Shown: in pieces, positions 35,489 through 46,917 of the stretch
How the letters are laid out: each line of letters starts with the position of its first letter
Position numbering within the stretch: the first letter of the stretch is position 1
NCBI GenBank assembly: GCA_025267735.1
Contig: CM046295.1
Span: 7,525,270-7,589,269 of the forward strand
DNA: 64,000 nt
Reading direction: 5' to 3'
From: Mactra quadrangularis
Taxonomy: Eukaryota > Mollusca > Bivalvia > Venerida > Mactridae
Notes under the pieces: model-generated
What the model was told of the DNA's origin: nothing
The model's database searches: none
Seen by the model: only the letters and a program-made list of their open reading frames with translations
Program-made: the position numbers and the translations under genes

Positions 35489-36615
35489 AACACGGCAAAC
35501 TTGCTCAATACTAGAAAATATTGCCCCCCTCGAGGTTTTATCAGCACACTTTCACAACAATTTTGATACCATTCATACAACATATGAATTCCAGTATTGA
35601 GCGTCGGTAAAAAATCTGACGATGAAATATTTACCTCTGAAAGCGACCACTGTGTTACAATTTACAAAATATAACTAACAATTGACAAATGTTTGCATAA
35701 ATAAAAATACAAAGACCTTTAATTTTATACATCGATTAAATAAGCTATAATCATATTTATTTACGTTTAATATGCATGTATATTCCCAACAAGTAAACAT
35801 TTTTTTACCAACGACATGTCTTACAAAAATATGAAATACTGTAGAATTTTCATGTTGCCATCTATGCATAATAAATAAATATTAGTGTCAGGGCGGATAA
35901 TTGGTTATGTGCTAAATGCCCCAGAGTCGCTAGTTTTAATCCCTCTCCTCCACTTAAACGACTAAGGCTCGATAGAAGTTGCTATGGACAAAAATGTTAC
36001 CATAGATACTCGTGCTGTTGCTAGGGAGCGTAACGTCGTATGCTTGGACCTAAGTGTTTGCTAGAAACATTATAGTAATTACTATGGGCAATGAAACTGT
36101 TGCAAAGTGTGCTTGAGCAGCTGCTATGGACCTCGAGTCGGTTGCTTTGGATGCGAATCTTGTTAATACGAACATTTTAACAGTACCATGGGACATTTGT
36201 GCTTACTATGTACCTTAAGATGAATTCTCTATGTGCTAAAGTGGTTGCTTGTACGTAAAGGTGGTTAAATAAGGCACAATACTGGCTTGTTGAAGACCTT
36301 TGGGTGGTTGCGATATCTTGCGTCTATGTTGCGACGTTAACCATCTAAATAAAATATTTGAAAAAAAACTAAAACATTAAATTTGTTTATCATAAGATAT
36401 ACTATGATATTGACCCATGTTGTGAAAATTGCGTTAGAACTAAAAATCGAAAAATATGTCTAACGTAATTTTCACATTGCTCATTTGTGAAAAACGCGTA
36501 CGCAATTTTCACAACTTGTGAAAATTACTAACGTGTTTTTCACAAGTTGTGAAAATTGCGTACGTGTTTTTCACAAGTTGTGAAAAACACGGGTTGTGAA
36601 AAATGAGGTTCAACA

Positions 36616-38599
36616 TAGCTGCTTATGGCTCAACAATTGGGTGTTCTTACACGACAGTTTAGTGTCAAAAATATGCTAAATAGTGCTATCCTACATTCAC
36701 ATAAAGCACACCAAGTCAAATATCTGAATGCTTAGACGTCTAAGTCAATTCTCAATTCTCAAAATTAAATACATGTATTTAAATTGTGACTCATAGCGCA
36801 TTGATAAGTTTCTTTAGCGTCAATAAGTAAATTTCTTAACATTTACTTAAGTTTCTTGTGTTATTAGAACCATCAAACTATCTTTTCAACACTGCTTGAT
36901 AATAAAAATAATTAAGCTGGTTATTTTTTGAGAAGTTCCTTTCTGCCAAAATTGAAAGTTACGCAGAATACTAGGTAACGTATTAAGCACTTGTCAGTGT
37001 TGACTTGTCCTTATTTGTATTTGATTTGACCAAGAGAATGTCTTCAAATGCAAACCTTTAGATGCAAGCACTGGGTCTAATTGTTCACTTCATTTTTAAA
37101 TACAGCTTGTTACCTGAAGTTTGTTTATAAAATGTATCAGACTCTTACTTAAAATGAAACTTGGCATAGTATGGCTTTTCACCTAATTATTTGTAATGCA
37201 AAATGAAGCTGGGATGAAGAAATTATTTGTTAATATAATGTAATGTACACAAAATGTACCTTCAAAATGTCTGTATAAATATATCCATATTGTTTGTATA
37301 TTGTATATTATAATTGATATTTCTATGCTGTAAAGGATATACGAAAGAGAGCTTGGTGTGGTTTTATTCTATGGTTTTATTCCGGTGTCATCCACCACAG
37401 TTATCTTAATAAAAACACTAATTCCGTCAATAGTGACTGGAGAATCATTTTAGATCACTTGTTACATTAGAGGCCATTTCGCATCAATATCTGACCATAT
37501 AAAACAACTTGCCAATTCAATACTCAAACTGTACAGATGCCTTCATTTTGAAAATATCTTTGAGACAACTTGTAGCCTACTGTTTTGCTCAATTTTTGTG
37601 TTTTAGCTTGTCGCCAGTTCGATTTATATTATAGTTCAAGGTTAATATATTTACAGTATTAGATGAACGAATGTTCTTATTTAAGTGAGATATCTTCATT
37701 ATCTGACTATATGATTTAAATATGTCATCCAAGCATTGTCTGTCAACACATTACGTAACCATAGAGTTATGTGATTACCATTATGTTCGTTTCTTTTGTT
37801 AAAGTTTTGCCTTTTTATTGTTGATGTGCTAAATGTCATTTATTTCATTATGTCAGTTAGTGGATACATGTATCTATTCAATATCAGATATAGTGATTTA
37901 TAATTAATGTTTTTATTCATCATTGAAGTTGCAACCAGGACATTATCTGGTGTTCTTGCTTATTCATTTCTCTATACAGTAACAATTTCAATATTCTAAC
38001 GGCTTTGGACAGCAGGTTAATTTACATGTATTTGTGTGACTGTGATAAGTAAAAGACAAATCATTTCATTCTTATATCATCTAAAATACAAATTGTATCG
38101 GTGCTATCAACCGACAGAAATTAAGTTATTTGGCCTTATTCAGTTACAAAATTGACTTACACTAAAATCCCAGATAAAAACTAAACCTTTCCTAATTTTT
38201 GCACTGTTTGTAATTGTGTACTTACAAAATGCAATCATAAATTGGATTTTGTTCTATTTGAAAGATATACAATCTAATGAGTTCATGTTGAGGAGTCCTA
38301 TTATAGTTTTTAAACAATTTAATAATGTTAATGAAAACTAAGAAATCTTTACAAAAATAGAATTATACGACCCTATACAACTTTCATTGTTAATAATGAA
38401 CAGCTTCAGCTTTTAAAAAATCCTTTTCTAAAAATCTTCTCCAAATGATAGCATAATCAGTATGATTATGCTTAATGCCTGGAATACACCTTGTTTACAA
38501 TAAAACATTATTGTTATTTATAACAGCTTCCTATCACTTCCTATTTATCAAAACAATCAAACTGACCACTAGGTCAAAATGACATTTCTTTACATAACT
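36616..38599. other. AT-rich, no gene seen
   Basis: No exon or repeat is recognised over ~2 kb. Confidence 0.4.
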
Positions 38600-38960
38600 T
38601 GTTTTGAGCACCAAAACATACCATTAAGTTAAAGATGTGTTTCTGCCAAAAAGCTCTATCTTAATGTTGATGGTTTTGGCTGGGTAAATTTCTGCTATAG
38701 AGCATAAGTGTGGAAGCTATATTAATATACATGTAGCTTGTTTTAGCATAAACAAATATTTCTAAGATATGTTCTATACTTTCAACCAAAACCAACTATC
38801 TAACGATATCATGTTTTGGCATTTTCAAAAGTATCATTTTATATTAATGCCCTTCATGCCAAAATGAGCTATCTTGTTATAGAATGTTCTGGTTACATTG
38901 ATTATTGTTTCAATGTTAAAAGTTGCCAGCTATGTACATATAACCTGATTTGGCATAAAG
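38600..38960 (+). repeat. Degenerate ~65-bp tandem of agctat...gttttggcat words
   Basis: Variants of agctatctt...atgttttggca recur near 38645, 38710, 38780, 38848 and 38925. The segment near 38782 (ttcaaccaaaacca, then catgttttggcat) matches the reverse complement of 27735-27775. Confidence 0.5.
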
Positions 38961-39560
38961 GTATAAGAGGATTAGGAAGATGGCTGGTTTAGTTTTTATC
39001 ACATAATATTAGAAATAATTAAGATATAATCATGTAAGTTAGTGCAAAATGTGCGGAATGAAATGCACTTTCAGAAAATGTAAAAAAGCGAAAATATCTA
39101 TCCTCACAATGAAATAAAAGAACTATATAACATCTTGATGCATGTAAGGTATATGAATAAACTAGAAAATGAATAACAGAAGCACACTTGATATAGTCTG
39201 GATTACCTGCCCCTTACCACTATTGTTATCGGGTCAGGCAAGCCGTGATCATGGCGGCCTCCTCAGTTATTATTCAGGTATTACGTTGTATTACGTTTTC
39301 TTAATCTTGAATGATCATTTGCTGCCGATAGTTACTTTAGTAGGAGTTCGATACTATATAGGTCATTCGATTTGGATTTTTCCGATTACACGCATATTTA
39401 GCGAAGAATATACACGTGCTTCTTATCGTCTGCTTGTTAACGCGTAATGCGGACTTTATTAATTGCAGTGGTAGTTCTTCCTTTATTTGCGCGCGCACAA
39501 CAGAATGTAATCGTCCGCGACAAATTTTGATGTGGATTTGCCACAGTCCACAACTGGGGC

Positions 39561-39757
39561 GTGTTCAGTTACCGCGAACGTTACAGAACGTTACATAACG
39601 ATACATTCGGAACTCCTCGGCCATATATGTGTTTACTTTAACACCGGTAGTTTCAAAATAGCGTCTAAATATGTCCGAGATTATTCGCAGCAAATGGCCG
39701 AGGTGTTCCGAATGTATCGTTACGGAACGTTCTGTAACGTTCGCGGTAACTGAACAC
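39561..39757. mobile_element. Foldback MITE, family T, complete copy
   Basis: Arms of about 65 bp start gtgttcagttaccgcgaacg and end with its reverse complement; both contain cgatacattcggaa and ctcggccat. The centre carries aacaccggtagtttc. Frames across it on both strands are artefacts of the palindrome. Confidence 0.85.
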
Positions 39758-39954
39758 GAGGCTGAACATGGGGAAACCCCATGTAATAAATCAATTAACA
39801 AACATGTTTATGAGTCACTGCATGCATAACTAGTCTAACTAAATATACATACATAACTATGTAGCCTAGTTTAGCTCTGATATATCAATGGGGTTTGAAG
39901 AATGTTTCTTAAGTTAAGACACAGCTTAAATAGACAAATATAGAGTACTACAGA

Positions 39955-40178
39955 ATCTTAACTGAGAATTTCGAGAATCTTGACATAGATTTCAAAGATT
40001 CTTGACAGAGAATTCAATTTTCTTGACAAAGAATTCTAATTTTCTTGACAAAGATTTCAAAGATTATTGACAAAGAATTCTAATTTTCTTGACAGAGAAT
40101 TTCGAGAGTCTCAACAGAGAATTCTGAAAGTGTCTCATCAGAGAATTTCAAGCGTTTCAACTGAGAATTCCAAGAGTC
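39955..40178. repeat. Minisatellite of gagaattc/cttgaca words
   Basis: About ten units of ~17-32 bp with agagaatt(t/c) and ttcttgacaaaga, degenerate at the right. Confidence 0.75.
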
Positions 40179-40191
40179 ATTTTTTACTTAC

Positions 40192-41214
40192 TGATGGACG
40201 ACGTTTAAGTAAATATTCAGAATAAATAGCAGCAAACACTGATACTGTACAATATATAAACATCATCTCTAAACCTGTAAATGTTATATATATCTGAAAT
40301 GGACGGGTTTCTTCATTGATCTCATTATATGCACCATAAATGTAAAAATAAAACAAACAAAATGTACTAATACTGATAACATTTCTCTAGGTTTTTAAAT
40401 TTAAGAATTTGAGTCCATTTTTAAGATATTTCATGGAATTTTTCTGCATAAATTTAAATTCCTCGGAGAAAATCACTGAAAATAAACAGACAACAAAACA
40501 CAATAAAATAATAAAACAAACAAAAAAACATACACCTAATTTAGATTCATCATGGGCACAAAAAGCCTTTCCAAACTAAATTTATTTATTTATTGGAGTT
40601 AACGCCGTGTCAACACAATTTTAGGTCATTTTACGTAGTCCAGCGCACCTAACCTAGCTTTCCTGGACCATTGTCTATAACCAGTACTCACCTACCCTTC
40701 CACAAGGCCGAAAACTTCTCCGTATTATCTAATCAATAGAGGAAAATCGACATTATTGTCAAATTTTCATGGAAGGGTATAACCTCCCCGGGTGGGATTC
40801 GAACCCGCAGCCCCTCGGGCACGAGATTCCAAATCCCGGCGAGCTACCAACTGCGCTAACGACCCGGACCAAACTAAAGAAAATTATAAATAAATGACTT
40901 CTAACTATCAACTAACATAAAATACATGAAAAAAATGAAATTCTATGACCAACATCATCAAATTCCATAGAACACCTTGACGACAGGTTAACATGCATAT
41001 CAACACTTACATGAAATGATTGTTCATGAATAAATTCAGTAAATACGACAGCTATACTTGAGAATATATTCATTATTACCATAGCAACTAGACCATACCA
41101 TGTTATAAATGCATGTCCTATATCACCTTCACTACCTAAACCTCCATAACTAATCATAGAATACATTGTAATATAGTTATTAGTAATAGTATTATTAACA
41201 TCAATTAACCATGT
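40192..41214 (-). CDS. Partial multi-pass membrane protein gene, three exons, SLC35A-like
   Basis: Three splice-bounded exons share one frame. Exon a (41214 down to 41011, 68 codons, acceptor ttgacag, donor gtaagt) encodes YITMYSMISYGGLGSEG and a membrane helix (FITWYGLVAMVIMNIFSSIA). Exon b (40575-40536, 40 nt) encodes FGKAFCAHDESKL. Exon c (40274-40192, acceptor tttacag, donor gtaagt) encodes LEMMFIYCTVSVFAAIYSEY then LLKRRPS. Phases are 0, 0/1 and 1/0, with no stop. The YSEYLLKR helix end resembles the (V/I)YTExLLK helix of SLC35A nucleotide-sugar transporters of the Golgi. Exon a ends in a similar helix (VVFTEFIHE). Upstream and downstream exons were not found, so start, stop and identity are open. 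It could also be another drug/metabolite-superfamily transporter. Confidence 0.5.
40581..40868 (-). mobile_element. tRNA-derived SINE, family W, copy 2, at a splice acceptor
   Basis: Closely matches copy 1 at 23125-23420: minus-strand A box gcgcagttggtagc, B box gcgggttcgaatcccacc and the same tail. The 10-bp target duplication ccaaactaaa is at 40571-40580 and 40869-40878. It has the same orientation as the host gene. Confidence 0.9.
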
Positions 41215-41450
41215 CTGTCAATAGACATAATTCTTAACTCCCAAGTTATCAGTGTGGGGAATCACCTGACCTGTCCTATATGGTTCCAAACACGACAAAA
41301 ATGAGGACCAAATCAACAAATTTAGATGGAAAAAACCAAAGTAAATGACATTTATACTTAACAGATTTTTATCAGACCTAGTGTAGTCTAAGCAGTACAA
41401 AATTCTCTTTATAGTGGTAGTTCTGCCAACCCCACAATGTTTCTAGTTTT

Positions 41451-41513
41451 CTAGATTACCTCGAGGTTTTGAACAAGCCGAGAGATTTTTGGGAGAACCT
41501 TGAGGTAATCTAG
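41451..41513. repeat. Hairpin with 18-bp arms
   Basis: ctagattacctcgaggtt (41451) and aaccttgaggtaatctag (41496) are inverted repeats with one mismatch. Confidence 0.8.
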
Positions 41514-41762
41514 GAAATTAATACCATATACAGCAGACAGTGAGGTTGATACCCCTCAATGTGAAATTAGCAATAATCATTCCCAAATCTTTAAGTAGCA
41601 GAACGAGCGATTGAATTTCAAAATTTTTGTGAACATTACATAAGACTGTGCTTGTGCAAATTAAGGGGGCAGTTTCTACTTCAATTAATATAATCTGCAA
41701 TACACGTCAACATGCAGACGATATATTGTTTGTGCAATTGGACTATGTCTTATCCAGTTTAT

Positions 41763-42166
41763 TAGGGCTGCGGCGAGTATTCAAGTACTCGGATTTTCGC
41801 GATCCCGACCAGAAAATCGAGTACGAATATTCGTCATGTCCGAAATCGTCGGATCACGAGCTATTTTTGAGAAAAAAAATGAAAGAACATTTTCAGCTTA
41901 ATTACAACTGTAAACGACTCGCACTCCTAACAATCTTGTGTCAAAATTCGATTAATACACTTTTAAACAAAAATGTTATCACTGAAAATGGACTACATGG
42001 TTTTCCTTATAGTAAAAACCGCTGTAATTGTTCTTTCTAACTCTTTTTATCACATGAAATCTGTACGTTTTTAATAACGAGTAATTCGTGGTTCGATTCG
42101 TGAATCGCTACACGTGAATCGTGGTTCGGATCGGATCGCCACTTGATCAACGATCCACAAGCCCTA
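41763..42166. mobile_element. hAT MITE, 404 bp, perfect 8-bp target duplication
   Basis: The ends tagggctgcggcgag and, reverse-complemented, tagggcttgtggatcg are flanked on both sides by cagtttat. The interior has tcg-rich words (attcgtggttcgattcg) and is non-coding; the 130-codon frame at 41648-42040 crosses its boundary and is spurious. Confidence 0.9.
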
Positions 42167-42225
42167 CAGTTTATGTAAGAGGTGGTACAAGTGTATTGCT
42201 TCTGTTTGCTACATAATCCAGGGTG

Positions 42226-42534
42226 GAGTTCAGTTACCGCGAACGTTACAGAACGATCCGTGACGATACATTCGGAACTCCTCGGTCATTTGCTGCGAAT
42301 AATCTCGGACATATTTTGACGCTATCTTGAAACTACCGGTGTTGAAGTTAACAAATATATGATCGTTTAGGCATTTAGTGATGTTTCGTTTTTAGTCCTT
42401 TAATTTTGAAACATCACTCATTGCCTTAACGATCGTATATTTGTTTATTATATTAGATTATTCGCAGCGAATGGCCGAGGAGTTCCGAATGTATCGTTAT
42501 GTAACGTTCTGTAACGTTTTATGTAATTGAACAC
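42226..42534. mobile_element. Family T foldback MITE with an inserted foldback
   Basis: The left arm (gttcagttaccgcgaacg) and right arm (ending gtaattgaacac) match family T. An inner palindrome (42350-42446) sits at the centre, immediately after gttgaagt. Confidence 0.8.
42350..42446. mobile_element. Inner foldback, family U, copy 1
   Basis: aacaaatatatgatcgttta and its inverse flank a small loop; the arms contain ggcattta/tgagtgatgtttc. Copy 2 is at 42549-42647. Confidence 0.85.
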
Positions 42535-42548
42535 GCTACTAATCTAAT

Positions 42549-42647
42549 AAACAAATATGAGATCGTTAAGGCAATGGGTGATGTTTCAAAATTTACGGAC
42601 TAAAAACGAAACATCACTCATTGCCTAAACGATCATATATTTGTTTA
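42549..42647. mobile_element. Inner foldback, family U, copy 2
   Basis: Same palindrome as 42350-42446. It is followed by cttcaacaccggta, the family T centre. Confidence 0.85.
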
Positions 42648-42772
42648 CTTCAACACCGGTATTTTCAGAACAGCGTGTAAATATGTCCGAGATTATTCGC
42701 ATTGAATGGCCGAGGAGTTCCGAATGTATCGTTACGGAGCGTTTTGTAACGTTCGCGGTAACTGAACGCAGG
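42648..42772. mobile_element. Right half of a family T MITE
   Basis: Runs from the family T centre (caccggtattttc) to the right end (ggtaactgaac). The left arm is missing and a family U copy stands in its place. Confidence 0.8.
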
Positions 42773-42781
42773 GCAGGGCTG

Positions 42782-42942
42782 AGTTCAGTTACATTTACAT
42801 ACATTTGGAACTCCTCGTCCATTTGCTGCGAATAACCTCGGACATAATTAGACTACCGCTGTTGAAGTAAACAAATATATGGCCGAGGAGTTCCGAATGT
42901 ATCGTTACGTAACGTTCTGTAACGTTTTGTGTAATTGAACAC
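42782..42942. mobile_element. Family T MITE, short copy
   Basis: Begins agttcagttac and ends gtaattgaacac, with cattt(a/g)gaactcctcg(t/g)ccat arms and an internal deletion. Confidence 0.8.
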
Positions 42943-43924
42943 GCACCTGCGTTATATATTCAATCAAAACCCCATGTACGACAGGGCTATTAGACATAGC
43001 GCTTTGATTTCTTACAAAAAAGTATAAACACATAAGTAAAAATATGTAATATATTATATCTAATAAATCTAAACAATCGAAAATCTGCATTTGTACCACG
43101 TTTTGTTCCCGTATTGGATCCAAAATATATATCGTCGTTGCTCCATGAAAACCGCGTAAGTTGGTTTTGGCTAGTTTTCAGGAGGCGAAAAAAAACTAAA
43201 TATTTAATTGATCAAATGCCCGATTTTATCCGTTATATGTGCATTGTTTTTTATTTAAATACATCTTTAACTAGTGAAACTGGAATTTTCAGCCACTTCA
43301 GTAGTTAAGCTAAACGGACACTTACGCGATTTTGTCATTAATTTTCAAAAAAATGCTTTACGCGTTTTTTGAAACACTGTTTATTCCAGCTGTTTGTCAT
43401 AAGTCAATCATGCTACTCCATACTGTTCACATGTATATTGTCTGGACAATTCAACAAACATTTTCCAACTTTGTCTTTATTATATTCTTTTCGTATTGGA
43501 CAGTTGGGTACATGTGCACTAAACGATAATAGCCTGGTTTCCGATTTGAATCTTTAACGATCAAATGATGATGATTATTTAAAAAAATACGAAAGATATA
43601 TAATAAAAAGGTTATTATACATTTCACTATACAATACGGTATATTTGGACTCGAACACAGCTTTCCATGCTATTATATGTACTCGTCCAGATATATTTCC
43701 GTATTGTACTGTAAAATGTATACAGGTATAATCACCTATAATTATGTTACATACTAGCCTATCATAGATTCCAGTTTAAAACCTGATATGATAAAATACA
43801 TTCAAACAATTAATTATAATAAATATATAAATTTTCATAGAAACTGATCAAATTTTAATAAAAGCGCTGAGTGTTGAAGATAAGCGCATTCAATTTTGGA
43901 GTCAAGCCACAGTTATCTTCATTA
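42943..43924. other. AT-rich, no gene seen
   Basis: Flank between the MITE cluster and the Harbinger element. Short frames here have no motif. Confidence 0.4.
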
Positions 43925-44102
43925 TGCCCTGGTCACACTTTCACGGAAAGGACCACGGAAGAGCTACGGACTGATCGCCACGGATCGCTACGGAAAGCCC
44001 AATTCCGTATGCCGCAACGGTTCCAATACGGTTGCGCTACGATGTAAGTACGGAGTCTGACGGAAGTCCTGTAAAAATGCAGGTAAACTTCCCGGAAGAA
44101 CT

Positions 44103-44270
44103 ACGGAAGATCTACGGATCGCTACGATTCGCCACGGAATGATACGGATCAGAACGGTTTTGCTACGGATGCGCTACGGTTCGCGACGGCATAGGCACGA
44201 ACTGGTACGGTCGACTACGGAAAAGAACGGTCTGCTACGGAAAAGAATGGTCCACTGCGGAGTTGTACGG
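44103..44270 (+). repeat. Helically phased ACGG array, left subterminal region
   Basis: acgg or one-mismatch versions start at 44103, 44114, 44124, 44134, 44144, 44154, 44165, 44176, 44186, 44197, 44207, 44217, 44227, 44237, 44247, 44257 and 44267. Looser occurrences run back to 43943. Confidence 0.85.
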
Positions 44271-45042
44271 AGCGTCACGTATCAATAGAAATTCCTCGCA
44301 CTGCTTCTTGATTTATCACTTTCAAAATCCCACCAAAGAAGAAAGGGTCACGGCGAGCTATTAGTATACCCCCACCAGAGAAGGAGCCCTCAAATGAAGC
44401 CACAAATACTGCCACTGAAAGGGACGGTGGAGAGAGGCGAAAAGCGCCAGCCGCCGCTAGTGCTAACCCTGGAACAACAGGACAGAGTTATCGAATGGTA
44501 TTAAGTACATTAAGTATAACTTGTTGATAGTGTTTCTTTGTTCTAAAATTAGGTCTATTTTTTCTTATTATTCGATCAGTCTAAATTGTTTGCTCGGTTT
44601 TTTTGCATACTATTAGGTAATACGCAAGCGGTACACATTGTCTGATGTATTAAAAAAAATATATTAATGGTTGTGAGATGACTGAAGTACTATTGAAAAC
44701 GTATAATACAAACTTCAACTAACTACATAGATTTTGGCCAGGTACCTTTCCTAATGATATTAAGTGACTGAACTAGTAAATGACATTTTCGAATCTTGTA
44801 TGTATAAACAGCGAACATAAAAATATTCTATATATTTAAGGCGAATGAGCTTCTTTACGACAAGGGCCGTGTCGAGTACAAGCTGACGGACAAGTAGAAT
44901 TCGATGTGGAAAGTCAAGGCCGAGGAACTTGGTGTATGTGACGGTGAGTAAATTATTAAAATATTTGTACAGGTTTAGTTCCAATACGATTTTAAATTTA
45001 TTTTGAAGAAGTTTTATATACACATGAATAAAATATCTTTAA

Positions 45043-45213
45043 TGCTGGCGTCACACTGTCCCGGTATTGACACAAAATGGTCACAGGAAATTGAAAACTC
45101 TTATATCGCGAGAAATCCGTGGCGATATGAGTCAAAAACTAGTTAACAGCCGAAGAAACTGCGATCCCTACAGAAGGGCACGCGATACAAATCGGGACAG
45201 TGTGACGCCTGCA
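45043..45213. mobile_element. MITE, 171 bp, Harbinger-type, TAA duplication
   Basis: The ends tgctggcgtcacactgtccc and, reverse-complemented, tgcaggcgtcacactgtccc differ at one base and are flanked by TAA on both sides. It sits in intron 2 of the MADF gene. Confidence 0.9.
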
Positions 45214-46412
45214 TAAAAAGGGTACTGTACTTATGTTATTCGTGTCAGCATTTAATTTTTATTTGCTCTTTAATATATTTCAGGTCCACGGTTAAAGTCC
45301 TGGGTAGATGGCGTTCGGACCCAGTATGGAAAGCTCACCAATCGTCCATCAGGATCAGGTGGGCGTGTGTCTGACAGGGACAACTGGATTCTTGGAAAGT
45401 TAGCATTCCTTGCGAAACATATATACAGAATACCAAGTCGTGGTGGAGTCAATGTAAGTGTTAATGCCAAATGTTCTAAACAAACAAATATATAAAAACA
45501 CAATTCGATGAAAAATCATCAGTTATCAGTTCTCCCCATAGCCGCTAAATACAATAGAATGTATATCAACTTCATTTTAACTATTCTCTGTATCACTCTT
45601 TTATGACGTTTTGGCAATAAGGCCTTTATCAAATCATAAGTACATTTTTTTTCAGTTAGATTATGGCGTCCATTTTTTCAACACAATGCAATAAGATGGA
45701 CGGAACTGACGTGACGTCATTTTAACTGTTCATTTGTACTTTTAAAGCGACAATCCCGAATATTCGATAAAAAATCATTTCTAAAAAATGTTTTTAAGTG
45801 TTCATAAATACCGTTCGAAGTAAAACTAAAACAAAATGTTTTCAAGCTAGATCTACTACAGTGTTTGCGTAAACGAAACATAAAGTTGCAAAACAAACTC
45901 AAATCACCACGTTAGCTAAAGCAGTAGACGTTTTGAGTGCGTTTTTTGTGTCATTAGGTTATGTTTGCGCAAAACCTGTGGTAAATCAATCTTTAAAAAC
46001 GCGTTTGTTTGGTTTACTTTGGCATTTGGGAATACATTAAAGTATTTTTTAAAAGATCGAACTTTTTGATCAAATATACGGGTGTGTCGCTTTAAAATAT
46101 TTCATTTTCCAAGTATAAATAACGATGCTATCACGTATATATATTCTCAAAAAACTAATATAACGAGTATTATTTTAGACAATGTAAGTATTATTATGTT
46201 CCCGTATTAGCCATTGGCTTTACATAATTCATGACCCATGAACCAGCTTATAAAAGCGAACTGGATGCATTTGTTGCAGTACTCGTTATTAATGTTTGGT
46301 GTCATTGTTACAAAAGCTCCTCAATATCCTTTATCATACTTACATAGAATTATCTGTCGAAATAGCTCTTACTATAAGATAGCCCTCCAAATAGCTTGAA
46401 GAAATACATGTA

Positions 46413-46917
46413 CGGTCAAACCTGTCAAAAACAGACCCCGTCGGACAGCGCCGATCGTTCGGTTTTCAGAGGTGTTCGGTTTTGCCGGTTTTGAGTTTAA
46501 AGGAATTCCGAATATTGTTTTCAGACCTAAAAGGACCAGCACATGCCAAATATCATATGTCAATTAGCACCAATTACTTGCAAACAATGTTTATACAATG
46601 TCCCTTCTTTTATTGTATTGAGACGCTGACAGTTTATGACACCTCTTTATCTGAGTAAAATAAACACCCTGACCATCAATGACACGTTGAGAAAGTTTTC
46701 AATTACACCGGTCTGAGGCAGTTCGGTTTTTACAGGTCATTTTATAGAGAAAAACAAACTCGGACATAGAAACCGTTCGGTATTCGGTTTTCACAGGTTA
46801 TGGTATTCTCAGGTTTTAAAACACAAAGAATAAGAGGGAAAATTTGGGACTACGGAAATCTTTCGGTTTCGAGAGGTGTTCGGTTTAATCAGGGTTTGGT
46901 TTGGACAGGTTTGACTG
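46413..46917. mobile_element. Tigger-type MITE, 505 bp, TA flanks
   Basis: The ends cggtcaaacctgtc and, reverse-complemented, cagtcaaacctgtc share the terminus of the Tigger element at 5503-6737. The interior is full of ttcggttttcag-like words. It sits in intron 3 of the MADF gene, giving the last exon a long upstream intron. Confidence 0.85.

Larger units (their letters stand above)
34094..36615. mobile_element. Palindrome-chain transposon, family P, copy 2 with nested insertions
   Basis: The ends are tgttgaacctcatttttcac and its reverse complement. The interior shares most blocks with copy 1 and additionally holds a LINE C-terminal fragment (34523-34714), a nested element (34933-35337), extra family P ends near 34890-34936 and 35340-35424, and a miniature copy (35428-35488). 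The 35500-35880 stretch is unrecognised. 35885-35945 has weak tRNA-like A and B boxes. Confidence 0.75.

Noticed and set aside
39169..39447. 92-codon plus frame, and a first-exon-like start at 39258 (MAASSVIIQ before gtatt)
   Set aside because: The start context is good but no partner exon was found and the frame shows no recognisable domain; too weak to list as a gene.
41648..42040. 130-codon plus frame
   Set aside because: It starts outside and ends inside a hAT MITE with clear 8-bp duplications.
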